Assembly: GCA_031292355.1 (NCBI GenBank)
Contig: JARLHI010000075.1
Coordinates: forward strand, 124,001 to 188,000
Direction of reading: 5' to 3'
DNA: 64,000 bases
From: Candidatus Obscuribacterales bacterium
Lineage (GTDB): Bacteria > Cyanobacteriota > Vampirovibrionia > Obscuribacterales > Obscuribacteraceae
In this document: one piece after another, positions 1-8,205 of the stretch
Numbering within the stretch: the first letter of the stretch is position 1
Layout: each line of letters begins with the position of its first letter
Notes under the pieces: model-generated
The model's database searches: none
The model's input: only the letters and a program-made list of their open reading frames with translations
Told to the model about the DNA's origin: nothing
Translations under genes and position numbers: made by a program

Positions 1-814
1 TGGCTGCTTCATTAATCAACAAATTTTCGCCTGCGCGACCGATTACAATCACTCCCTCAGCCATACTATTGAGAATTGCTGACAGCCGAGATTCATTGGT
101 GCGCAGACGCCCGTGGGTCTGCTCGAGCAGCTGTATGGCGGCTTTAACCTGACTGACAGCCGGTCGAAAAATAACGACACCGGCCAACAGTAAAGACAAC
201 AGAGTCGCAAGCAAGAGAGCAAGCTCAGTATTTTGCAATTCATCAATTCGGCTTTCAGAACCAGCTTGATAGTCGTCGGCAATTTCTTTCATACCTTGAG
301 CAAATCGTCGCTCGGAAGGCAGTATTTGAGCAGCAAAAGTCGATAGCTCGTGAGTTTCAGCCGGCGCAAATTTCGTCATTTCGACATTTGCTAGCATTGC
401 CCGTGACGCTTTCAACATCGTTTGAAAATCAGGCTCGACTTGTTTGAAAACAATTTGATTGCGTCCCATCTGAGCATCTGGCAATTGCAAATCCGAGTTG
501 CCAAACTGCAAAGCTTCGGCATTTTGACTTAAGTCACGCAAAGCGACTTCCATCTCTTTAGCGTATTGTTTAATGCTGCCTTGATCCGCGGCAGTGTCAA
601 TGGCCAGTGCGCATTTGCCCACTCGTTCAGCAAGCATTCTTTGCTGACAGGCCAGATTAATTAAGTGTCCGTCGTTGAAGCGACGGTCGAGCCCCTGCTG
701 TACGGTCAACTGTCCACAAATTACCAGTAAAGCGATACCACTCAAAGTGATAACGTAAAGCCTGGTGAGCATGTTTTCGAAATAGCCGTATGTTGTTTGA
801 GAAACTATTTGCAT
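1..814 (-). CDS. Membrane sensor protein, N-terminal part (PilJ-type sensor domain + PAS), cut by left window edge
   Basis: Reading from an ATG at 814 on the minus strand the frame stays open to base 1, giving about 271 residues. A membrane segment at about residues 19-36 and another at about 197-216 enclose an extracytoplasmic helical domain containing CQQRMLAERV near residue 57; this RMLxxR signature is typical of type IV pili methyl-accepting transducer N-terminal (PilJ-N) domains. After the second membrane segment comes a short linker helix and the start of a PAS domain (residues ~243 onward, SAILNSMAEGVIVIG). The output module lies outside the window; a histidine kinase is most likely, a diguanylate cyclase is possible. 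No good ribosome binding site is seen, so the start is approximate. Confidence 0.75.
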   Translation of the reverse strand, partial: MQIVSQTTYGYFENMLTRLYVITLSGIALLVICGQLTVQQGLDRRFNDGHLINLACQQRMLAERVGKCALAIDTAADQGSIKQYAKEMEVALRDLSQNAEALQFGNSDLQLPDAQMGRNQIVFKQVEPDFQTMLKASRAMLANVEMTKFAPAETHELSTFAAQILPSERRFAQGMKEIADDYQAGSESRIDELQNTELALLLATLLSLLLAGVVIFRPAVSQVKAAIQLLEQTHGRLRTNESRLSAILNSMAEGVIVIGRAGENLLINEAA

Positions 815-970
815 GACAAAAAATGCTTCGCGAGAAGTTGAAAACGCTTATGAAAGGCTTCATTTCCATTATCCACAAAATGCCCGTTTGCTGACATTTA
901 ATCACCCGCCTCTCAAGCTTTTCCACACTTTTGGGTGAAGTCGGAAACGCCAGGGTTAAAGAGGCCTAAT

Positions 971-3900
971 TTAATGTCCACGCACGGTTTTCAAACGTGT
1001 ACGTACATCTGCAGCATAGCTACCTGTGGGTGCCAGGCGCAAATATGTTTCATACTCCGCGATCGCCTGAGGCTTCTTGACCATGGTTTCGTATACGGTG
1101 GCAAGGAAGTAGTGAACATCAGCATTTTTGGGATCTAGTTTAATCGCCTTGTCATACTCGGCGGACGCTTGAGGAAGCTTATTAGCGGCTTGATATGCCG
1201 TTCCCAGATTCATATGGGTGCTCGCGTCATCTGGATCCAGACGCAACGCTTCTTCGTAGTCCGCAATCGCTCCAGGCAAATCGTTTGCTTTCGTTTGTTT
1301 TTCGATCGCCCGATTAACCAGTGGTGCGGCTTTTGCTTGATTGGCCTGGCGAATCACTTGCTTGTAGGTAGGTTCTTTGGGAGCAAGAGCTGCTGCTTTT
1401 TTGTAATTCTCCAAAGCTGCATCTATGTCATTTTTAGCCTGAAATGCAGTTCCCATGCCATACCAGTAGGAAGCTTCGTTAGGCGAAACAGCAAGTGCTT
1501 TCTTGTAGCTTTCAATTGCTTCGTCCAATTTGTTTGCGGTTTGCAGTTTGACGGCTTCGTCATATGCAGCTTGCGCTTCACCAGACTTCTTGGTTTCAGC
1601 AGCTGTTGTAATTTTCTGGACCTTGCTTGGGTCAGCTCTCAAGGTGCTTAAACGTCCCTGCGCTTGTGCTGCATAAGTAGCGCGAGGGTTTGCAGCCACA
1701 TAAGCTTGATAGTCAGCAATTGCTTTTTGAGCTTGTCCTGCGTTTTCATCTAAAAGACCGATGAAATAGTAGTCGTCAGCCTCGCCTTTTTTGTCTAATT
1801 CAATCGCCTTCTGATAAGCAGCACGAGCGTTTACAAAATCATCGCTGGCTTGATAGGCACCAGCCATGTTCGTGTAGCCATGTGCGTTGTCTGGATTCAT
1901 AGCAAGAGCCGCCTTGTAGTCGGCGATAGCAGCTGCGTAGTCGCCAGCCTGGTGTTCTTTAACTGCTTTATCCATAATTGGAGCTGCTTGTCCGGCTTTT
2001 GCATCCTCGAAGACCTTCTTATAGTCTTTGTTACCAGGCTGCAGAGCCATCGCTTTTTGATAGTTCGCGAGCGCATTCGGTAAGTCACCATTAGCCTGAT
2101 AAGCAGTACCGAGTGCATACACGAAAGCGTCTTGATTTGGTTGCAATTGAACTGCTTTTTGATAGAGCGGAATAGCTAGAGCGAAACTGCCAGATTCTTG
2201 CAGTTTAAGAGCTTTGGTATAAGCGTCTTGAGCTTCAGCACCTGCTGCTTGCTCTGCCCGAGTAGCTAGATGTGCTACATCGCCTGGATTTTTCTGCAAC
2301 GCAGTCACTCGCGCTTTAGCCTGGGCTGCATACTGACCACCACCTGCTTCTTTCAAATAGCGTTGGTATTCACCAAGCGCTCTTGGACCTTGATTGAAGT
2401 TTTCATCAATGACGGCCATCAAATACATATCGCCGACTTCGCCTTTGGGATCTAGCCCATAACCTTTGTCGTATTCGGCACGCGCATTCTGGAAATTGTC
2501 AGATTGTTGATAGGCTGTACCAAGGTCAGTGTGAGCGCGAGCGTTATTTGGCGCCATCGTCAAAGCCTGCTGATACTTCGCTATCGCACCAGGTAGATCG
2601 CCTTTAGTCTGCAGCGCTACGCCCTCATCGATAATAGGATCAACGCTTGCACCAATGGCGGTGGCAAGAGCATTCGAATAATCTTTGTTCGACGGATCAA
2701 GCTGCATCGCCTTTTGATAGCACTCAATGGCCTTTGGCAAATTAGCTGCGACTTGATAGCAAGTACCCATACTGTATACATAGTCAGCATTCTTCGGTTG
2801 TGCCTGAACTGCTTTCAAGTACATGGCAATAGCTGAGTCGAAATTCTTTTGACTCTGGAAATTGACCGCAGCGTTGTAGGCATCTTCTCCAGCTTTGATT
2901 GCAGCAAGTTCCGATTCAGACTTGATGTGCACGACGTCAGAAATATTTTTATTGAGGGCAGTAACGCGCTCTTTGGTTATTGCCGCATACTTGGCGTTAG
3001 GGCCAGCTGTCTGAAGATACTTTAGATAATTCTGCAAGGCTTGAGGACCTTTGCCATAGTTTTCATCGATTGAGCCAATTAAATAGAGACAGTCAATTTG
3101 ACCTTTGGGATCGGCAGCTAATGCATGCCGATAGGATTCTTGCGCTTCGAGATAATTTTGTGCAGCGTACTGAGCGCTAGCAAGGTTGTACCAGAGGCTG
3201 CCCGACTTTGGTCTCATCGTCAAAGCTTGCATGTACAAGGGGATAGCGCCAGCATAATCTTTGTCAGCATGCTTTTTGATAGCAAGATCGATGATTGGCT
3301 GGGCCTTCGCATCGAGCGCGCCTTCCAGAGCCTTTGAATAAGAAGGATTTTTAGAATCTAGCTGAATTGCTTTTTGATATTCAGCAATGGCATTGTCGAA
3401 ATCTTTTTTGGCCTGATATGTAGCACCTAAGTCAAAGTGAACGCTTGGGTCATTGGGAGTGATTTGCAAGACTTGCATATATTTTTGAATGGCTGCGTCG
3501 AACTGACCTTGTTTGAAAAGATTGGCACCAGCCTCTGAACCATTTTTGACAATTGCATCTTGCTGACCAGCGGTTGCAGTCTGAATACCTTGAACTGCAG
3601 CAGCATTTTTAGGATTGATTTTTTGCGCTTGCTGATAGCACTGAATTGCGTTCGCGAAATCTTCTTTCGCTTGATAAACAGTTCCTAAATTGACCCAAAC
3701 TTGATCGTTTTGTGGATCGGCTTGCAGAGCCAGTTTGTATTCGCCAATGGCCTGGTCGTACATTTTGCGCTGTTGCAAATCAAGACCGGCATTGACGTGC
3801 TTATTAACAGCAGCGTCTTTCTGCATGGCACCAAGCCCCTGCAACAATCGAGTAGCTGTGGCATTTTGACGACCAGGACTAAGATTTATTGCCTGCTGAT

Positions 3901-4726
3901 ATTCGGCTTTGGCTTGACCAAAATCGCCGCGATAAGCGTATGCCTGACCTAAACCGATGTGGTTATCTGGAGCGAGTGGGTTTTGTTTGAGCGCTTCTTC
4001 CCAACCGGCAACGAGTGCATCTAAAACATCAGGATCATGATCGTTAAACTTCAAAGCTTGAGCGTAGGCAGCAATAGCGGAAGGCACGTCTTTTTTAGCC
4101 TGAAATGCTTGCCCAAGTTTTACTTCGACTTCCGCCGAATCTTGCACTTTTGCTGCTTGCTGGTATTCGGCAATCGCTTTGTCATTGTCGTCTCTGACAC
4201 GCAAGATATCGCCCATTTTGACGTGCAAACTGGCGTCATCTTTTATTTTGCAAGCTTCTGAATATTCAATCAGAGCTCCGATGAAATCACCGGACAATCT
4301 TGACTCGTCACCGAGAGCAACGCGATCTTTGAAATCTTTAGGGTTTTTACCGAGCATACCAATGATGCCATTGACGTTTTGCAAAGTCGTGGCATTCGAT
4401 CGGTCAAGATAAAGAGCCATATGAAACTGTTTGAGGGCTTCTTTAGGTTGGTTGCGCAATTGCAAACCGTAGTTATTGTGAGCGATAGCCAGGTTTTGCC
4501 TGGCCAGTGTATAACTGGGGTCGATTTTTAACGCGGCTTCGAATTTAGTAATAGCAAGCTGGAAGTTGCTGGAGTTGAGAGCTTTGACACCATCGTTATT
4601 AAGTGAAATCACGGCTGCGGAATCGGCGTAAGCAGCTGAAGACGTCGATTCAGACGACATCTGGTAGCTAAAGATTACTGCAAGCACCGCTTGCGTCAGG
4701 ATGAGCCGTTTTTTCCAATTATCCAT
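971..4726 (-). CDS. Secreted giant TPR-repeat protein (1251 aa)
   Basis: After an N-terminal signal-like segment (KKRLILTQAVLAVIFS, then a small-residue cleavage region around YADSAA) the protein is built almost wholly of tetratricopeptide repeats, with recurring A-Y-x-x-x-x-D-x-x-x-A-I-x-x-Y-x-x-A and DP/NP ends. A higher-order repeat of about 219 residues, each ending in a YAAxAKxRVTALxKN-like segment, occurs four times in the C-terminal two thirds. I use the ATG at 4726 because it begins the signal peptide; AGGAG lies about 14 bases upstream, and a TTG at 4750 would add eight residues. TPR proteins are protein-interaction scaffolds; no catalytic domain is visible and the partner is unknown. 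Confidence 0.85.
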   Translation of the reverse strand: MDNWKKRLILTQAVLAVIFSYQMSSESTSSAAYADSAAVISLNNDGVKALNSSNFQLAITKFEAALKIDPSYTLARQNLAIAHNNYGLQLRNQPKEALKQFHMALYLDRSNATTLQNVNGIIGMLGKNPKDFKDRVALGDESRLSGDFIGALIEYSEACKIKDDASLHVKMGDILRVRDDNDKAIAEYQQAAKVQDSAEVEVKLGQAFQAKKDVPSAIAAYAQALKFNDHDPDVLDALVAGWEEALKQNPLAPDNHIGLGQAYAYRGDFGQAKAEYQQAINLSPGRQNATATRLLQGLGAMQKDAAVNKHVNAGLDLQQRKMYDQAIGEYKLALQADPQNDQVWVNLGTVYQAKEDFANAIQCYQQAQKINPKNAAAVQGIQTATAGQQDAIVKNGSEAGANLFKQGQFDAAIQKYMQVLQITPNDPSVHFDLGATYQAKKDFDNAIAEYQKAIQLDSKNPSYSKALEGALDAKAQPIIDLAIKKHADKDYAGAIPLYMQALTMRPKSGSLWYNLASAQYAAQNYLEAQESYRHALAADPKGQIDCLYLIGSIDENYGKGPQALQNYLKYLQTAGPNAKYAAITKERVTALNKNISDVVHIKSESELAAIKAGEDAYNAAVNFQSQKNFDSAIAMYLKAVQAQPKNADYVYSMGTCYQVAANLPKAIECYQKAMQLDPSNKDYSNALATAIGASVDPIIDEGVALQTKGDLPGAIAKYQQALTMAPNNARAHTDLGTAYQQSDNFQNARAEYDKGYGLDPKGEVGDMYLMAVIDENFNQGPRALGEYQRYLKEAGGGQYAAQAKARVTALQKNPGDVAHLATRAEQAAGAEAQDAYTKALKLQESGSFALAIPLYQKAVQLQPNQDAFVYALGTAYQANGDLPNALANYQKAMALQPGNKDYKKVFEDAKAGQAAPIMDKAVKEHQAGDYAAAIADYKAALAMNPDNAHGYTNMAGAYQASDDFVNARAAYQKAIELDKKGEADDYYFIGLLDENAGQAQKAIADYQAYVAANPRATYAAQAQGRLSTLRADPSKVQKITTAAETKKSGEAQAAYDEAVKLQTANKLDEAIESYKKALAVSPNEASYWYGMGTAFQAKNDIDAALENYKKAAALAPKEPTYKQVIRQANQAKAAPLVNRAIEKQTKANDLPGAIADYEEALRLDPDDASTHMNLGTAYQAANKLPQASAEYDKAIKLDPKNADVHYFLATVYETMVKKPQAIAEYETYLRLAPTGSYAADVRTRLKTVRGH
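1012..3640 (-). repeat. Roughly 657-bp coding super-repeats, four copies, inside the TPR gene
   Basis: The junction coding for YAA-x-x-x-x-R-[LV] recurs near 1012, 1670, 2328 and 2985, a spacing of about 657 bases (219 codons). Each unit codes for about five TPR-like helix pairs plus the sequence DENxxxxxxAxxxYxxY before the junction. Boundaries are approximate because the copies are diverged. Confidence 0.6.
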
Positions 4727-4867
4727 CGCCAACTTTGCAACTCCTAGCAAAAGAACTTCACTTTAAAACTCAATCTGAAATCAGATCTGGATTCTAATTC
4801 ATACAGCCATCCGAAAACACGGTGTTTTCCATGGAATAAGACATTTTGCCAAAAATAGAAGTCAAGG

Positions 4868-4904
4868 AAAAGAGAAACAGCCACCGTCTTTAGACAGTGG
4901 CTGT
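4868..4904 (-). terminator. Rho-independent terminator after hpf
   Basis: ACAGCCAC at 4877-4884 pairs with GTGGCTGT at 4897-4904, with a further GTCT/AGAC inner stem. Read on the minus strand the hairpin is followed by a T-rich tract (TTTCTCTTTTCC). It sits about 36 bases beyond the hpf stop codon, and separates hpf from the TPR gene downstream. Confidence 0.75.
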
Positions 4905-4939
4905 AGATTTTTACAAGAGAGAACCCAAAAAGCCCAAAT

Positions 4940-5533
4940 TTAGACTTCAGGTTCAATCAAGCCGTAATTTCCATCGCGACGATGGTAGACGGTATTCACT
5001 TGAGAAGTCTCGGAATTGATGAACATAAAGAAGTCATGTCCTAGCAAATCCATATGTTTGCATGCTTCATCAGCAAGCATTGGCTTGAGGGGAAATCTCT
5101 TCGAACGAACTATCGTCGGTCTGACTTCATCGCTTGCCACGTCTTTGGCAATCTGAATGACTTCCAATTCGTCTTCTTCATTGAGTTCCGCTCGTTCATC
5201 CACTGCTGTGAATTCTCTAGCGGTTGTAGCTCCTTTATGCGAATAACGAGTTTTGTATTTGCGCAACTGACGCTCAATTTTGTCTGCCACCAGATCTATC
5301 GAAGCGTACATATTCTCAGTCGACTCTTCGCCCCGAATAACTGAGCCGTTGAGCTTAATAGTCACCTCAGCCGTTTGGCTGTCGGCTACTGAAGGATTTT
5401 TAGCCACGCTAAGTAGTGCCGAGACCTGCAAAGTCTGGTCAAAATGCTTCTGGGAGCGCTGCAGCTTATCAAGTAAATATTCCTTCAAAGCTGGCGACAA
5501 ATCAATATTGCGTCCGGACACAACCACATTCAT
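4940..5533 (-). CDS. hpf: Ribosome hibernation promoting factor, long form
   Basis: The 197-residue protein has the two-domain layout of long HPF. Residues 1-~100 form the S30AE/YfiA ribosome-binding domain (MNVVVSGRNIDLSPAL start, basic RQLRKYKTRYSHK helix). After an acidic linker, residues ~138-197 form the C-terminal dimerisation domain (IVRSKRFPLKPM, then VYHRRDGNYGLIEP). Long HPF binds the 30S subunit and pairs ribosomes into inactive 100S dimers in stationary phase or stress. GGAGG lies about 10 bases before the ATG. It stands alone between a terminator and a 385-base leader region. Confidence 0.95.
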   Translation of the reverse strand: MNVVVSGRNIDLSPALKEYLLDKLQRSQKHFDQTLQVSALLSVAKNPSVADSQTAEVTIKLNGSVIRGEESTENMYASIDLVADKIERQLRKYKTRYSHKGATTAREFTAVDERAELNEEDELEVIQIAKDVASDEVRPTIVRSKRFPLKPMLADEACKHMDLLGHDFFMFINSETSQVNTVYHRRDGNYGLIEPEV

Positions 5534-5918
5534 ATATACAACCTCCGCGGTAAGGGAAAATGACCGCTAACACAACTGCAGACGACCACGAAGGTCCTCT
5601 GCCGTCAAACCTTTTTATGGTGAGCTGTTTCAACCAGGGGCTCAAATGACGAACCTGCTTGAAAAGCTTTATCTGATAAGAACCAATGACTGTGCAGAAT
5701 AGGACTACACCTTACTTTCGAATTACCAACTCTGTACCCGAGAGACACGTGGTCAAACTCAACTGAGATACTGAGAAATTGACCATTCCTCGAGGCACTT
5801 GAAAATTTAAAATATCTCCTACGTCTTTCTAACTTTAAGTCTCTAGTTTACCTAAGACTATCTTACCCCTTCTCTAAAAGCGGAAACAAAACAATACCTC
5901 AAGCGGTGAGATTAAACC
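5534..5918. other. 385-base intergenic region upstream of hpf
   Basis: No coding potential is apparent. It contains the hpf leader with a hairpin at 5578-5602 and a 7-base inverted repeat TGGTCAA/TTGACCA at 5750-5785 with a 22-base spacer. The 3' end of the secreted barrel-like gene enters from the right. I could not assign a convincing -10/-35 pair. Confidence 0.5.
5578..5602 (-). promoter_or_regulatory. Hairpin in the presumed 5' leader of hpf
   Basis: GCAGA-x-GACC at 5578-5587 pairs with GGTC-x-TCTGC at 5593-5602, leaving a five-base loop that reads TTCGT on the minus strand. It lies about 45 bases upstream of the hpf start codon, so it may be a leader structure affecting stability or translation. 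Function is inferred only from position. Confidence 0.35.
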
Positions 5919-7274
5919 TCAGCGCAGGGCAGAGGAAGCCTGCAGAACTATCTGAGCCGCATCCAGGTAATTGACAGCGCGGGTTGATTGAGCCGTTTTG
6001 CCCTCTGCCGCATATGCTGGCTGAACCAGCCAGGCACCACCACGGCTGTGCTTTTTGACGCCTGGCGCTGGTGTTGCCACTTTTATTTCACCAGGAGCAG
6101 CCAACTCACCATTTTTGTCGATTAATTTAGCGACAACTTGCAACGCTTCAGATGATGTAATCGGAGAGCGTAAGACGGCTTCCAAATCGCCGCCTTCAGT
6201 CAGTTGAGCGATATAGTTGCCAGCTCCAGCTTTGCTCAAAATAGGCATCGCTTGCGCGCCGGTTAAGTCCTGCCCGAATTTATTCGGGTAGAGCTGATGA
6301 ACGAGCAAGCTGTAAAACTCACCGCGAGAAATAGCAGAGGAGGGATCGTTATTGTCTGGTCCTTTCAAACTACCCTGCTTGCGCAATTGCTTAAATGCGG
6401 CCAGACGAAAACGCGAATTGACCGGAAAGTAATTGCTGTACTGCGATGCGCAGTCCATTTGCTCGGCGGTCATTTTGTAATTGGGATAAATGCTAGCAGA
6501 CGTTACTTCAGCATCCTGACAGGCCTTGAAAAATGGCACAATAGTGTCTGCATGTGTGCCCATGCCATCGCCGATTACGTGAATTTCGACATCAGGTCGG
6601 CCACACAGTTCACGCACGCGGCGCACAGTCGAAACCGTGTAATCATAAGCATCCAGTTTTTTGTATTTACTGTTCCAGTAATTCATTGGGGCAATTACGT
6701 CATAGTAATGGTCGAGAGTCTTCCATGGAATATGAGCAACTTGGGGAGCACCATTTAGTGGACTATAAACAACCGCCACCATCGGGAAATTGGCGCCAAC
6801 AGCGTCGCGCATGCGTTTGCTGTAAGATTCGACTTTAACCTGGTCGAGATTCTTTTCCATATTTGCAGCAAGGGCATCTAGATGTTGCCCGGTCGGACTG
6901 AGAAAACGAGCGGCGGCAATGAGTTTGTCTGCATCAGACGAGGGATTTGTCAATTCAGCAAAAGACCAGGCAATCACGCGGATTTTATAAAAATGGCTGG
7001 CGTCAATTAGGGCGCCAAGCTGTTCAGGGTGCGTTATTGCTTCGGTATTGCTGCGAGAGGTTTGCAGGAAAATGTTGCGAATACCTTTTGCATGCAGGCT
7101 TTCACAATAGGCTTTGACATCGCCCTGGGGATAATTCCACATGTTGACCCAAATGCCCGGGCCATCAGCAAGACCTTCGGGTCCTTTAGTGGAGGCATCG
7201 CTCGGCGAAACACTCAATCCCAATAGAGACGTCGCAAGTGCAACCGAGACAATAAGGCGGCGGAATATCTGCAT
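5919..7274 (-). CDS. Secreted protein with glycoside-hydrolase-like (TIM-barrel) domain
   Basis: The ATG at 7274 opens a clear signal peptide (MQIFRRLIVSVALATSLLG, then SPSDAS); an upstream ATG at 7316 would only add 14 residues before it. Of 451 residues, about 35-270 look like a (beta/alpha) barrel of the putative glycosyl hydrolase (DUF4015-like) type: GIWVNMWNYPQGD, IRNIFLQTSR, IRVIAWSFAEL, and the conserved-looking YDVIAPMNYWN near the end of a strand. The C-terminal ~180 residues include segments like surface-layer or docking helices and low-complexity sequence with no recognised domain. The substrate is unknown, and assignment to a hydrolase is by fold resemblance rather than a proven catalytic pair. 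Confidence 0.65.
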   Translation of the reverse strand: MQIFRRLIVSVALATSLLGLSVSPSDASTKGPEGLADGPGIWVNMWNYPQGDVKAYCESLHAKGIRNIFLQTSRSNTEAITHPEQLGALIDASHFYKIRVIAWSFAELTNPSSDADKLIAAARFLSPTGQHLDALAANMEKNLDQVKVESYSKRMRDAVGANFPMVAVVYSPLNGAPQVAHIPWKTLDHYYDVIAPMNYWNSKYKKLDAYDYTVSTVRRVRELCGRPDVEIHVIGDGMGTHADTIVPFFKACQDAEVTSASIYPNYKMTAEQMDCASQYSNYFPVNSRFRLAAFKQLRKQGSLKGPDNNDPSSAISRGEFYSLLVHQLYPNKFGQDLTGAQAMPILSKAGAGNYIAQLTEGGDLEAVLRSPITSSEALQVVAKLIDKNGELAAPGEIKVATPAPGVKKHSRGGAWLVQPAYAAEGKTAQSTRAVNYLDAAQIVLQASSALR

Positions 7275-7565
7275 CGATACCTGTTTATTTCTAGAAAGAG
7301 CGAGTAAACACATCAATAACGGCTAGTAGAATCATTATACCCATTGACTTCCCAAAAGCTACTACCACTCTTGAATATAGAACTTAGCTAGCGCCTGAAA
7401 AATCCACACATTCTGCACATTAACGCATTCCTTATCAGGCACCCAACCCACATTAAATGTACTGGCTATGCGCTTGGCACCGTTTAATCTCCGAAAGACC
7501 GCATTCCAACGAATGGCAATGCGCGCAGAGAGCGGCGCGGATTTTGTGAAGGTTTTGTGCCACCT

Positions 7566-7586
7566 TATCTGGTGCAACACCAGATA
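7566..7586. promoter_or_regulatory. Perfect 9-bp inverted repeat, candidate operator
   Basis: TATCTGGTG at 7566-7574 is mirrored by CACCAGATA at 7578-7586 around a CAA centre. It ends five bases before the predicted -35 box, where an activator or repressor could bind. It could also be a weak hairpin; there is no T-run immediately after it. Confidence 0.4.
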
Positions 7587-7591
7587 GAATT

Positions 7592-7619
7592 TTGTTCTGA
7601 TCAAGGCTAGTGATATGCT
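7592..7619 (+). promoter_or_regulatory. Predicted sigma70-type promoter for the 7663-10978 operon
   Basis: TTGTTC at 7592-7597 and TATGCT at 7614-7619 are separated by 16 bases, and TG at 7611-7612 makes an extended -10. Transcription would start about 35 bases before the ATG at 7663. Confidence 0.45.
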
Positions 7620-7662
7620 AGATGTCGTTACAGCAATCGCTGGTCAGGGGTGACGAAGATCT

Positions 7663-8205
7663 ATGGACAAAAAGGACGAAGAAATTCAACGCAAGCTTCT
7701 GGAATTAGAAGCCACCGTGCTCAAGGAAACCCCGCAGGCATCATTACCAACAACACGAGGGGCAGGCTCCGGTGTGACTGTAAACACTCACACCGCAAGC
7801 GGACAACCTAAAACCACCGTAGGACAAGACCTCTGTTATTTTCTTGGACTTGGCTTGATTTTCACCGGCATCTTAATGTTTTTCAATCACGTGCGCGTTG
7901 GCACAGGCATGCTGCAAATGCTCGGCATGGGCGGTGGCGGCTTTGGTCTGTTGCTCATTCCATTGATGGTTGGTATAGGCTGGCTCATGTACGACTCTAA
8001 AAGTCGAGCGGCCTGGATCATTACTGCTGGCACCATTGGCACAGTGGTCTTTTCGGTGCTCAGTAGTTTAGTGATGTCATTACCTCAAATTTCTCTATTG
8101 GGCATGATCATGCTATTGTTGCCCTTTGCCGCTGGCGGTGCACTCCTACTCAAGGGAATAGGCGGTCCGAAAGCGATTCAGGACAAACTCTCCTCAAAAG
8201 AATGA
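7663..8205 (+). CDS. Small multi-pass membrane protein of unknown function
   Basis: 180 residues. The first ~60 are a charged, probably cytosolic region (MDKKDEEIQRKLLELEA). They are followed by four hydrophobic segments at about residues 61-78, 87-110, 118-138 and 143-163, some Gly- and Met-rich (LQMLGMGGGGFGLLL), and a charged tail. I do not recognise the family. Its stop overlaps the start of the FadB-like gene by four bases (ATGA), so the two are translationally coupled. Confidence 0.7.
   Translation: MDKKDEEIQRKLLELEATVLKETPQASLPTTRGAGSGVTVNTHTASGQPKTTVGQDLCYFLGLGLIFTGILMFFNHVRVGTGMLQMLGMGGGGFGLLLIPLMVGIGWLMYDSKSRAAWIITAGTIGTVVFSVLSSLVMSLPQISLLGMIMLLLPFAAGGALLLKGIGGPKAIQDKLSSKE

Larger units (their letters stand above)
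7275..7662. promoter_or_regulatory. Divergent intergenic region, 388 bases, with promoter and palindrome for the plus-strand operon
   Basis: This region separates the minus-strand secreted protein from the plus-strand operon. Open frames here have no codon bias or recognisable product. The only structured part is a palindrome at 7566-7586 followed directly by a sigma70-like promoter at 7592-7619. Confidence 0.5.

Noticed and set aside
657-926. Open frame on the minus strand overlapping the start of the left-edge sensor
   Set aside because: The overlapping frame from 814 encodes a clear membrane sensor with PAS; this one is its out-of-frame shadow.
5054-5570. Long plus-strand open frames over the hpf gene
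   Set aside because: Antisense shadows; the minus-strand HPF protein matches its family over its whole length.
5750-5785. TGGTCAA/TTGACCA inverted repeat as an operator
   Set aside because: Arms are only seven bases with a 22-base spacer and it is far from any assigned promoter; kept only as a note.
7362-7604. Open frame of 80 codons on the minus strand in the divergent intergenic region
   Set aside because: No ribosome binding site, no recognisable domain, atypical residue mix, and it overlaps the palindrome and lies just upstream of the promoter of the plus-strand operon.
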